A stretch of 64,000 bases of DNA from Paraburkholderia bryophila (GTDB taxonomy: Bacteria; Pseudomonadota; Gammaproteobacteria; Burkholderiales; Burkholderiaceae), in NCBI RefSeq assembly GCF_013409255.1, contig NZ_JACCAS010000001.1, positions 2,604,001 to 2,668,000 on the forward strand. The letters are read 5' to 3'. Numbering within the stretch: position 1 is the stretch's first letter; the number at the start of each line of letters is the position of its first letter. Below are positions 54,619-62,934 of the stretch, one piece after another. The notes beneath the pieces are model-generated. The model was not told the DNA's origin. It ran no database searches and was given only the letters and a program-made list of their open reading frames with translations. Position numbers and translations under genes: made by a program.

Positions 54619-55911
54619 TCACGCCGGTTTTCGCCGCGCGTCGAGATCCGCGTGACGCTTGCCGGGAATGCACGCCACCGCGACGATCGACAACGCCAAT
54701 CCGCTCATCACGTAGTAAGTCGGCGCGAGCGGCGAGCCGGTCGACTCGATCAGCCACGTCACGAGAAGCGGCCCGAAACCGCCGAACACCATCACTGCGA
54801 CGTTATAGGCGAGCGATAAACCGATCGAGCGCACGTTCGCCGGAAACAGCTCGGCGATCAACGCGCCGAAGGGCCCGTAATAGCCCGACAGCGTGATCGA
54901 CAGAAGCGCCTGCACAAGAATCAGTTTCGACACGCTCGGCTCCGCCGCGAGCCACGCGAACAGCGGATAGATGATCGCGAGCGTGATCCCCAGCGACCAC
55001 AGCGACAAACCCTTGCGTCCAATCCGGTCCGACCATGCGCCGGCCAGCGGCGAGAGCACCATCAACAGCAGATTGCCGACGATCACCGCATAGAAGGATT
55101 GCGCGTAAGGCAGCTTGAGTTGCTTGACCGCAAAGGTCGGCAGATAACTGATCAGCACGTAGACCGTCACCGTGAGCGCGATCACCGAACCAAGTCCGCA
55201 CAGCACGTCGCGGCTATGGCTTTTGAAGACCTCACCGAGCGTCGCGCGCCGTGCGGTTTTTTGCGCGTGCAGAAAGGCCTCGGAGTCGGCCAGATGCCGG
55301 CGAATATAAAACCCGATCGGGCCGATAATCAGGCCGATCACGAACGGCACACGCCAGCCCCAGGACTTCAATGCATCGGGCGACAAACCGTGCGAGATCG
55401 CCGCGCCCACCAACGCGCCGAGCAGCAGCGCCGCCGCCTGGCTCGACATCTGCCAGCTACCGTAGAAGCCGCGCTTCGAGAACGGCGCCGCTTCGATCAG
55501 CAGCGCCGTCGAACTGCCGAACTCACCGCCCGCGGAAAAGCCTTGCAGCAGACGCCCGAGCACAATCATCAACGGAGCGCCGATGCCGATCGCCGAATAC
55601 GGCGGCGCAATCGCCAGCAGCAGAATGCCGAGCGTCATCAGCGCGATGACGAGCGATAACGCCGCCTTGCGTCCCGCGCGATCCGCGTAGAGTCCGAGCA
55701 CGATGGCGCCGATCGGCCGCATCACGAAAGCGACGCCGAAGGTCGCGGTAGTCAGGAGCAACGACGTGTACTCGCTGCCCGCCGGAAAGAACAGTTGCGC
55801 GATCACCACCGTCAGAAAACCGAACACGGTGAAGTCGTACCATTCGAGCGCGTTGCCGATCACCGCCGCGACGACGGCGCGTGTATTGAAGCTCTTTGAC
55901 GCGGGTGCCAT
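54619..55911 (-). CDS. MHS-family MFS transporter (metabolite:proton symporter)
   Basis: The ATG at 55911 gives 430 residues with 12 hydrophobic segments. The family opening AAVIGNALEWYDFTVFGFL (about 14-32) is typical of ProP/citrate/shikimate-type symporters. The loop motifs GLYADRAGRKAALSL (about 75-90) and AGAWSDRIGRKGL also fit. The substrate is probably an organic acid or compatible solute, undetermined. Confidence 0.9.
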   Translation of the reverse strand: MAPASKSFNTRAVVAAVIGNALEWYDFTVFGFLTVVIAQLFFPAGSEYTSLLLTTATFGVAFVMRPIGAIVLGLYADRAGRKAALSLVIALMTLGILLLAIAPPYSAIGIGAPLMIVLGRLLQGFSAGGEFGSSTALLIEAAPFSKRGFYGSWQMSSQAAALLLGALVGAAISHGLSPDALKSWGWRVPFVIGLIIGPIGFYIRRHLADSEAFLHAQKTARRATLGEVFKSHSRDVLCGLGSVIALTVTVYVLISYLPTFAVKQLKLPYAQSFYAVIVGNLLLMVLSPLAGAWSDRIGRKGLSLWSLGITLAIIYPLFAWLAAEPSVSKLILVQALLSITLSGYYGPFGALIAELFPANVRSIGLSLAYNVAVMVFGGFGPLLVTWLIESTGSPLAPTYYVMSGLALSIVAVACIPGKRHADLDARRKPA

Positions 55912-56210
55912 GCGAATCTCCAGCCGGCGAAATGGGTCCCGTGGTACGCCGTGTTCGCGCGAAGTGCGCGAGCGCGAACGTAGAAGAGCAACGTCAGTCG
56001 CAAGAATCGACTTGGAGTGTAAAGAGCGCACCCGCTGTTTTCAAGCAGCAATGCGCGCTGCGAAGCGGATAACTGTAGATCGCAAGCGGACAGCAAAAAG
56101 GCGTCTGTCGCGGGGAGCGGCAGACGCCTCAATGATCGAAGCTCGATCTCGCGCCGCGATGTTGCGGCGCACTTCGCGCGTCACTAAACGTGCGCGCGGT
56201 TCAGACGTAA

Positions 56211-56522
56211 TCAGGCCTTCTTGTTATATGCACTGCACCAACCTTTGCTGGCGACCTGCTTGCCCGCGAACATCGGGCAGCCGCCCCATGCGTCGGTGGG
56301 CTTGGCTTGATAGAAGCTGCAGTTGCCGCAGTCCTGGCCCGCTGCGTATTTCGCGAACTTGGCTTTGTCGACCTTGCTGGCGTCGGCCTTGTAACCAAGT
56401 GCTTGTGCGGTCGGATCGGTTTCGGCAACTTTCGGTGCATCGGCAAAAGCCGAACGCGACAGCGCGAACGTGGACGCCACACCAATGCTGGTGATCAAAA
56501 ACGTACGACGGGAAGATTTCAT
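56211..56522 (-). CDS. High-potential iron-sulfur protein (HiPIP)
   Basis: The ATG at 56522 gives 103 residues. A twin-arginine-type signal (SSRRTFLITS) ends near AFADAP. The mature part has the four cluster cysteines in DCGNCSFY, WGGCPMF and KGWCSAY, as in HiPIP electron carriers with a [4Fe-4S] cluster that is folded before Tat export. The upstream region holds its promoter. The redox partner is unknown, though the small cytochrome c elsewhere in the window is a candidate class. Confidence 0.93.
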   Translation of the reverse strand: MKSSRRTFLITSIGVASTFALSRSAFADAPKVAETDPTAQALGYKADASKVDKAKFAKYAAGQDCGNCSFYQAKPTDAWGGCPMFAGKQVASKGWCSAYNKKA

Positions 56523-56765
56523 GGGGGACTCACTCCATTTATATAGAACTGATCGCCGTTCTAGTGACAGCGGTCCCCAAGGATAGCAACGAAGCCGTCG
56601 CGCGTGACGGCTCAAATGATAGAGATAACCGAATCGGTACGCCCCTGCGCCAGAATGTCGCGCGGGAGCTTGGGCAGGGATTGCGCGCGATGAGAATGAC
56701 TCGCAAAGAGAACGGCGCGCGGTCTCTTTGCGGCGCATTAAAGCAAGCGACGATTCCCGCTCGAC

Positions 56766-57872
56766 CTACGCGCGTCCGCTCAACTCGCAGACCCGCTGCG
56801 CGATCGCCAGCGACGCCGTCAATCCTGGCGACTCGATCCCGAACAGATTGACGAGCCCACGCACACCATGCGCGGCCGGACCTTGAATCAGAAAATCCGC
56901 AGCCGGTTCGCCCGGGCCGGAAAGCTTCGGACGAATCCCCGCATAAGCGGGTTGCAGCGCGTCGTCGGGCAGCGCGGGCCAATACGCGCGAATCGCCGCG
57001 TAAAACGATTCCGCGCGATGGGGATCGACGTCGTAATTAATCGCGTCGACCCATTCGACGTCGGGACCGAAACGCGCCTGGCCGCCGAGATCGATCGTCA
57101 GATGCACGCCGAGGCCGGCTTCGTTCGGCATCGGATAGATCAGACGGCTGAATGGCGCGCGCCCCGAAATGCTGAAGTAGTTGCCGCGCGCGAGATAAAG
57201 CGGCGGCACGTGACGCGCGTCGAGTCCGCGAATCTGCCGCGCTAGTGCATTCGCGTGCAGACCCGCGCTGTTGATCACGCACGCGGCGCTGATCGTGGTC
57301 GGCGCGCTGCCGCCGACCTTGATGATGAAGCGGCCGTTGCTCGCTTCGATCGCTTCGACCGGCGCGTGAAACGCGCACACCGCGCCGTCGCGTTCGGCAT
57401 CGCCCTGAATCGCCAGCATCAACTGATGACTGTCGACGATACCCGTCTGCGGCGAGAACACCGCTTCGACACATTCGAGTGCCGGCTCGAGCGCCTGCGC
57501 CTGATCGCCGTCCATCCGCAGCAGGTCGAGCACGCCGTTCTCTCGGCCCTTGGCCATGATGCTTTCGAGCTGGGGAATCTGGTTGCGCGAGGTGGCGACC
57601 AGCAGTTTGCCGCAGCGCGAATGCGGCACGTTGTGCTCGGCGCAGAAGTCGTAAAGCATCTCGCGGCCGCGCACGCAGAGCGCCGCCTTCTGCGAGCCGC
57701 GTGGATAGTAGATACCCGCGTGAATCACTTCGCTGTTGCGTGAGCTGGTGCCCACACCGATCGCTTCGGCGGCCTCCAGCACGATCACTTCACGACCGCG
57801 CGCAGCCAGCGCGCGCGCCACTGCCAGACCGACCACACCCGCGCCGATCACTACACATTCGATTTGGTCCAT
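56766..57872 (-). CDS. FAD-dependent oxidoreductase, L-2-hydroxyglutarate oxidase-like
   Basis: The ATG at 57872 gives 368 residues. The FAD motif [20 protein letters not shown] is at about 6-25, followed by a [16 protein letters not shown] segment (about 42-57) and [15 protein letters not shown] (about 143-157), which match LhgO/L2HGDH-type dehydrogenases of the DAO family. These oxidise L-2-hydroxyglutarate to 2-oxoglutarate at the membrane or with a quinone. The exact substrate is an inference from similarity. Confidence 0.83.
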   Translation of the reverse strand: MDQIECVVIGAGVVGLAVARALAARGREVIVLEAAEAIGVGTSSRNSEVIHAGIYYPRGSQKAALCVRGREMLYDFCAEHNVPHSRCGKLLVATSRNQIPQLESIMAKGRENGVLDLLRMDGDQAQALEPALECVEAVFSPQTGIVDSHQLMLAIQGDAERDGAVCAFHAPVEAIEASNGRFIIKVGGSAPTTISAACVINSAGLHANALARQIRGLDARHVPPLYLARGNYFSISGRAPFSRLIYPMPNEAGLGVHLTIDLGGQARFGPDVEWVDAINYDVDPHRAESFYAAIRAYWPALPDDALQPAYAGIRPKLSGPGEPAADFLIQGPAAHGVRGLVNLFGIESPGLTASLAIAQRVCELSGRA

Positions 57873-58244
57873 GTCCCTTGACGCGGCCGACCTCACCGCG
57901 CGCTGCCTCGTTCACCCGATAGTGATGAAGACAGGATGCGGCTATCGAGTGCCGCCCACCGCTCGCTGTCGAACGTTCCTGCCGTTTCTGCAACCGTTAC
58001 GCAAATTGTACGACGCCGCACAGACGCAAATGCCCGCCGTCGGAAACGACGGCGGGCATTTGCATTCGGTCTTCAGCGGGTCAAACGTAGCGGCCAGACG
58101 GACCAGTGTACGCCGTCGAAGCGTGCGGCGCTCACTTCTTCGCGAGGTCTCGCGACAGCCTGCGCGGCGCGTGCCGCGCGCGGACGCAGAGACAACGCAG
58201 CGTCAGCGTGCAGACAGCGCAGAGATAACGAACCGCGCAAACGT
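57873..58244. other. Intergenic region with a strong hairpin
   Basis: These 372 bases hold the presumed promoter of the oxidoreductase gene, the 15-bp hairpin listed separately and the 3' flank of the DUF4148 gene. No credible gene is seen. Confidence 0.4.
58028..58061 (-). terminator. Perfect 15-bp stem with GAAA tetraloop
   Basis: AAATGCCCGCCGTCG and CGACGGCGGGCATTT pair completely around GAAA (TTTC on the other strand). It probably ends the DUF4148 transcript, about 180 bases after that stop. Its T tail is short. Confidence 0.7.
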
Positions 58245-58670
58245 TTAGTTCTGCGTGCTCACGGTACGGCGCGACGCTTCGACCACCGAGCTCGTCGCTT
58301 GCGCACGCGGCGGCGTGTAGCCACCCAGCGCGAGTTGTTGCTGATAAGCGGGCGCGTTCGGGTTCACATTCAGTTCGCCGTTGGCGCGGGCTTCGGCCAG
58401 TTCGGCCTTCACCTGAGCGCGCGTCTTCGGGGCGTTATCCGGCGTGGCGCGGACGCTGTCGGCGGAAACCGGCGCGTACGGATTCTGATTCAGTTCGCCG
58501 TCGGCGCGGGCCTGCACCACGTCCGCTTTAACTTGCGCGCGGCTCACACCGCTCGACTGCGTGTACGTGGCGACTTCGGGACGATACGAGGTTGCCGGAC
58601 CATAACCGCTCGCGAAAGCAGGGGCCGCGACAGCAACGGAGAAAAGCAAAGCGAAGGAAGCGGTTCTCAT
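58245..58670 (-). CDS. DUF4148 periplasmic protein with internal duplication
   Basis: The ATG at 58670 gives 141 residues with a Sec signal ending AFASG. Two copies of the DUF4148 unit follow: SRAQVKADVVQARADGELNQN (about 43-63) and TRAQVKAELAEARANGELNVN (about 82-102). Proteins of this type are numerous in Burkholderia and Paraburkholderia and have no known function. The stand-alone gene has its own terminator region. Confidence 0.9.
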   Translation of the reverse strand: MRTASFALLFSVAVAAPAFASGYGPATSYRPEVATYTQSSGVSRAQVKADVVQARADGELNQNPYAPVSADSVRATPDNAPKTRAQVKAELAEARANGELNVNPNAPAYQQQLALGGYTPPRAQATSSVVEASRRTVSTQN

Positions 58671-58878
58671 GATGGTTTCCAATAGTCGTTGAATTCGGGT
58701 TCTGTGCTTGGCGAGTGACGTCTGGCGCGGTGGCGTAGAGGCCATGTCGATGGAGCTCAGTGTATTCCCTGACTATCGAAAAATTGGACCGATTGAAAGC
58801 AACTTAACATCTCATAATCAGCAACAATTGCTGCGGCAATCTCCGCATTTGCGGCAGGGATGCCCAGTTTGGGGCGAC

Positions 58879-58905
58879 AAAAAAGCCGCTCGGAGGCGGC
58901 TTTTC
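58879..58905 (-). terminator. Terminator of the AAA+ ATPase gene
   Basis: AAAAGCCGC and GCGGCTTTT pair over 9 bp around a short loop. On the minus strand it ends in TTTTTT. It starts about 20 bases after the stop. Confidence 0.88.
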
Positions 58906-58926
58906 TATGAAAAATGGGCAAAAACC

Positions 58927-59904
58927 TCAAAATCCGATGGGTTTTCGCCGATTTCCGTAGTCGAGGCGAATGTCGCCGGCTTCGATCCGATCGCGTCCGT
59001 CGATGCGCGCCGAGCCGAAGCCATTGAGAATCGCCCGACGCATTTCGCGCGGCGAGGCCGCCGTCAGCGCGTCGAGGGCGCCGTCGCCGATCTGCTCGGG
59101 AAAGCGCTGCCCCCAGTTGTGCGCCGAGCGGATCTCGTCGTAGATCGATTGGGCGATGCGGCGCGCGCCCGCGTGATCCGGCGGCGGAATCTCATACACG
59201 TTCATGCGGTTCAGGATCGGCTCGGGGATCGAGCGTTCGTCGTTCGCGGTCGCGATCCAGATCACATGCCCCGCGTTGATCGGAATCTCCGCGAATTCGT
59301 CGATGAAGGTCTGCGCTGTGTCGTGCTCCAGCAGCGCGTACAACGCGCCGAGCGGATCGTATTGTGAATCGCCGGTGGCCTTGTCGATTTCATCCACAGC
59401 AATCACGGGGTTCGCGTAGCTGCCGTTCACGAGCGCGTCGAACACCTTGCCCGGCTTCGCGTTCTTCCATTGCGACGAAGCGCCCGACAGAATCCAGCCC
59501 GCCGTCAACGAACTCATCGCCACATATTGATAGGCGGTGCCGAGCAGGCGCGCCAACTGCTTGGCAAAGTGAGTCTTGCCGATGCCGGGGTCGCCGAGCA
59601 GCAGGATCGGCATCAGTTCGAGCCGGTCTTCGGTCTCGAGGCACAACGCGACCTGCTTGCGGATGTCGTCGAGCGGCGCTGAAAAGTTGGGCAGCGCGCC
59701 GATCAGATCGTCGATCGACGGCATCCGGTTCGGCTTGACGCAGAAACGCAGATTGCCGGTTTTCAGCATCTTTTCGTACATGGCGCGCAGCGCCTCGTTT
59801 GCGCCTTCGCCGAGATCGTTCAGCGCGGTCTCGACCTGATCGAGGTCGTACACCTGACTGAAAGATGCCACGGCGATTTCCTGTTTGACCATTGCTGTTG
59901 TCAT
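58927..59904 (-). CDS. AAA+ ATPase of Lon-like/MoxR-like type
   Basis: A 325-residue protein (a second ATG lies four codons in). Walker A LLGDPGIGKTHFAKQLARL is at about 101-120, Walker B NPVIAVDEIDKA at about 165-176, sensor 1 IWIATAND at about 220-227, and the arginine-finger region EPILNRMNVYEIP at about 232-245. The core resembles the ATPase domain of Lon but no protease domain or substrate-binding N-domain is present, so it probably remodels a partner protein. No VWA partner gene adjoins. The partner is unknown. Confidence 0.82.
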   Translation of the reverse strand: MTTAMVKQEIAVASFSQVYDLDQVETALNDLGEGANEALRAMYEKMLKTGNLRFCVKPNRMPSIDDLIGALPNFSAPLDDIRKQVALCLETEDRLELMPILLLGDPGIGKTHFAKQLARLLGTAYQYVAMSSLTAGWILSGASSQWKNAKPGKVFDALVNGSYANPVIAVDEIDKATGDSQYDPLGALYALLEHDTAQTFIDEFAEIPINAGHVIWIATANDERSIPEPILNRMNVYEIPPPDHAGARRIAQSIYDEIRSAHNWGQRFPEQIGDGALDALTAASPREMRRAILNGFGSARIDGRDRIEAGDIRLDYGNRRKPIGF

Positions 59905-60172
59905 CGCTCACCCCGTCTGGCTGGTCTTGCTGCAGCGGCTACCGTTAGGCGCCGTTTCAAGTCCAGTGTAACGACGACATATTCGTGTGCAAGCCAGCAG
60001 TCGTGCGGCTCTGCTGCTAACAACCGGTTGTTTTCGGGGGCTCAAGCCCGCAACTGAAATGCATTGTTGCTGAACCCGGCCCCGTTTGGCGTGTCAGAAA
60101 AACGTTCCGCCCATCAGGCGTAAGATGACCGTCTGTCCACGCGGGCAGGTGCAGTGACCGGAGAATTCTTCT

Positions 60173-60676
60173 ATGTGGAAAACCAGTATCCTGGCCGTGC
60201 TGCTCGGCACTTCGTTGCTGGCGAACGCGCAGCAAGGTCCGGCGCAGCAGGTCGTGCAATGGCAGTTGCAAGTCATGCGCGACGGCCAGCAGATCGACTC
60301 GTTCGACGGCACCACCACGGTCGGCCAGGCGCGCACGGATACGCATCACAAGGTGGTGCAACATAACGTCGGCTGTAAAGACCAGCCCGGCGGCAGTCTC
60401 GATCTGACGCGCACGCTGACCGTCTCGCCGCTGCAGGCGGACGCGAACGAGGTCACGCTGTCGATCGAAGCACAGGAGACTTTCGAGGAAGACGGCGCGC
60501 AGCAGACCGACACCGGCTGCAAGTTGCCGCCGCAACCGCGTCAGGTGAGCGCGAGCCATCCGGGTTTGAAGGTGGCGGCGGGTCAGTGGGCGAGCTGGAC
60601 GATCGTCGACAAGAATCCGAACCTGGTCTACCGCGTGAAAGCCAGTCTCGCGAATACGGCGACCAGTGCGAACTAG
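60173..60676 (+). CDS. Exported protein of unknown function
   Basis: A 167-residue protein with GGAGA 8 bases before the ATG and a signal peptide ending LANAQQ. The mature part looks beta-rich, with two conserved-looking cysteines (about 62 and 115) that may form a disulfide. The spacing V-V-Q-W-Q-L-Q-V-M-R-D-G-Q-Q repeats the style of periplasmic or pilus-associated beta proteins, but I recognise no family. Confidence 0.68.
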   Translation: MWKTSILAVLLGTSLLANAQQGPAQQVVQWQLQVMRDGQQIDSFDGTTTVGQARTDTHHKVVQHNVGCKDQPGGSLDLTRTLTVSPLQADANEVTLSIEAQETFEEDGAQQTDTGCKLPPQPRQVSASHPGLKVAAGQWASWTIVDKNPNLVYRVKASLANTATSAN

Positions 60677-60812
60677 CCTGGCCTCTGCGAATGCGTGTGC
60701 AAACGACTACGCGCCCACCCGAACCCATCGATACGAGCCACGCGCGAGCAACCCGCTGGTAACACGGGCCTCTTCGCTGAAGCCCTCAAACAGAACACGT
60801 GGATAACGCGGC

Positions 60813-61610
60813 ATGCGAAACCCCGAAGAATTAATCCGCGAAAGCATTGCGCCGAAGGACTTCATTGCGGTGAGCTGGAACCTGCACAAGGGCCGCACAC
60901 CGCTCGGCTTTCAGGCGTGGCAGGCCATGCAGCGCTGGGTGCAATCCACTCACGCAGACGCGTATTTTTTGCAGGAAGCGATGGCGCGGCGCATGCCGTC
61001 GCCGGTGCTGGCGAGCAGTTTCGGCGCACCGGTCGCCGATCCGTTGAACGATGTGTGGCATTGCCAGGCCACCGAAATCGCGCGCGCGCTGGAGCTAGAA
61101 ATCGCGCTCGGGCCGAACGTGTTCAAGCCGTCATGGCGGCACGGCAATGCAATTCTGTCGCCGCATCCGCTCGATCTCGGCGGACGCTGGGACATCTCCG
61201 CGCATCGTTTCGAAAAGCGCGGTTTGCTGGTGGCGCGGGCCACGTTCGGCGGTCATTCGGTCACGCTGTTGTGTGCGCATCTCGCGCTGACGCGCTCGGC
61301 GCGCTTGCGGCAGATGAACTGGATCGCGCATTGGATCGCTAAGGAAGCGCCCGAGGGTCCGCTGGTGCTGGCCGGCGATTTCAACGATTGGCGTAACGAC
61401 TCGGTGCCGCTGTTCGGCGAGCACGGTTTGCAGGAAGTGGCGACGTTGCTCGGTGAATCGGGGCGCACGTTCCCGGCATTTTCACCGGCGCTCGCGCTGG
61501 ACAAGATGTTCGTGCGCGGCATGAAGCCGATCGAATGGATTCAGCCGACGCAGGAGACGGCGTGGCTGTCGGATCATTTGCCGTATATGGCGCGCTTGCG
61601 GGTGGAGTGA
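60813..61610 (+). CDS. Endonuclease/exonuclease/phosphatase family protein
   Basis: A 265-residue EEP-fold enzyme. VSWNLHKGRTP at about 20-30 gives the early Asn, FLQEAM at about 53-58 the catalytic Glu, LCAHLALT at about 155-162 the His, LAGDFNDWRND at about 188-198 the D-x-N, and LSDHLPYMA at about 252-260 the terminal D-H pair. All metal and catalytic residues are therefore present. Family members cut DNA or RNA or remove phosphates from lipids; the substrate is undetermined. It converges with the aldose epimerase gene. Confidence 0.88.
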   Translation: MRNPEELIRESIAPKDFIAVSWNLHKGRTPLGFQAWQAMQRWVQSTHADAYFLQEAMARRMPSPVLASSFGAPVADPLNDVWHCQATEIARALELEIALGPNVFKPSWRHGNAILSPHPLDLGGRWDISAHRFEKRGLLVARATFGGHSVTLLCAHLALTRSARLRQMNWIAHWIAKEAPEGPLVLAGDFNDWRNDSVPLFGEHGLQEVATLLGESGRTFPAFSPALALDKMFVRGMKPIEWIQPTQETAWLSDHLPYMARLRVE

Positions 61611-61630
61611 CCGGGTGGAGTGACGCGCGC

Positions 61631-62626
61631 TTATCCGCGTTGCGGCGTCCACTTCACCGTTGCGGCCAGCTCCTCGCCCGCCTGCAATACACAGCCGCCC
61701 ACCTGCTCACGCGGGCCGACCGCGTTGAAACAGTCCGTTGTATTCGTCACCGGTTCCACGCACAACTGCGGATCGTCAGCCGGTGCGTACACCACCATGT
61801 GATCGAACGGCGCGTCGGCGGTCATGGTCAGTTGGCGGTGTTCGTCGGGCCACGCAATCGTTGCCTCACGCGACCAGTTCGCGAAGTTATTGTCGAGCTC
61901 GAACGCATCCGGCGACATACCTTCACGCAAGGCATCCACAGCGCGATGCGGGCCGAGATGCGTCGGCAGTACATCGGCGTCGGCGTGCCACATGGCCCGA
62001 ACGTCGGCATGCACGCGAGTCGCCGCGGTGCGCGGATAGTACGGGTGATGGCCCATGCCGAACGGCATCGGCCGGTCGTCCACGTTCTGCGCGGACAACG
62101 TGATGACCAACGCGCCGCCGCTCAGCGCAATGCGCTGCTGCGCGCGATAGCGAAACGGCCAGTCGCCGGGAATCCGCGAATCCGGTTCGTGTTCGAAGTG
62201 CAAGTCCACCGAGCTTTCGGTGCGCGCGCCGACTCGCCACGGATGCCGCCACGCGTTCCCGTGCAGCGCATGCGCGAAACGCGTGTCGTTGCCGGCGAGG
62301 TCGATCGCGACGCCGTCGAACTCGAAGCGCGCATCGCGAATCCGGTTGCAATAGGGGAACAGCGGAAAGCTCGCCATCCGCAGCGGATCGCGTTCGGTGA
62401 ACGCCGCCGACGTCGCCGGCCGCAGCCAATGCAATGGACCCTCGGGCGTGACTTCGTAGAAAGCGGCGAGCGCGCCGCCCACTGCGGGCGCGAGTACCGC
62501 GCGCAATGACCCGGCTTGCAACATAACAAGCGTGGGCGCAATGGCAGGATCGTCGAGCCATGCAAGCTCGTTAGGCGCCGCCGCCGTCGCGAGCGGCCGG
62601 TTCGAGTTCAGGGAAACGTCGCGCAT
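61631..62626 (-). CDS. Aldose 1-epimerase family protein
   Basis: The ATG at 62626 gives 331 residues. The galactose-mutarotase-like beta-sandwich is shown by FPLFPYCNRIRDARFEFDG (about 95-113) with the conserved Asn-Arg, FAHALHGNAW (about 122-131) and GMGHHPYY (about 196-203) carrying the catalytic His residues, and a distal VEPVTN (about 297-302) with the Glu base. It interconverts sugar anomers. It is divergent from a LacI-type regulator whose candidate operators lie between them, so it is likely part of that sugar regulon. Confidence 0.9.
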   Translation of the reverse strand: MRDVSLNSNRPLATAAAPNELAWLDDPAIAPTLVMLQAGSLRAVLAPAVGGALAAFYEVTPEGPLHWLRPATSAAFTERDPLRMASFPLFPYCNRIRDARFEFDGVAIDLAGNDTRFAHALHGNAWRHPWRVGARTESSVDLHFEHEPDSRIPGDWPFRYRAQQRIALSGGALVITLSAQNVDDRPMPFGMGHHPYYPRTAATRVHADVRAMWHADADVLPTHLGPHRAVDALREGMSPDAFELDNNFANWSREATIAWPDEHRQLTMTADAPFDHMVVYAPADDPQLCVEPVTNTTDCFNAVGPREQVGGCVLQAGEELAATVKWTPQRG

Positions 62627-62770
62627 GGTCAGAAAAGGCGGGGCCTCGGACGAAGGCCGGCAGCAACGCGCATCGCTTGTCTCCTGTAGCGTGCCGCGCA
62701 CTGCGCGCGGCCGGCGGACCCTGGAAGTCCGCGCGACCGAGAATCGCACGCCAAAGCGTATCGGTCAATA

Positions 62771-62783
62771 TTATTAGTAATAA
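62771..62783. promoter_or_regulatory. Candidate LacI-family operator, site 1
   Basis: TTATTAGTAATAA is a perfect 6+1+6 palindrome in the divergent region between the epimerase and the LacI gene. A degenerate copy lies 89 bases to the right. Confidence 0.5.
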
Positions 62784-62859
62784 ATTTGCCAAAAACACGA
62801 CCCTAGGACGTGCATAGTCATTCCCAAATGGCGGGTTAGCGTGCGTTGCCGCGCACATA

Positions 62860-62872
62860 TTATTAGTGGTAC
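62860..62872. promoter_or_regulatory. Candidate LacI-family operator, site 2
   Basis: TTATTAGTGGTAC repeats the left half and centre of site 1 with mismatches on the right half. It lies about 63 bases before the regulator start codon. Confidence 0.4.
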
Positions 62873-62934
62873 CGTCAGCACCACAATGCCTCGGCATGCT
62901 CACGCTTTAGCGCCGCTGCAGCGCGGCCCGCACA

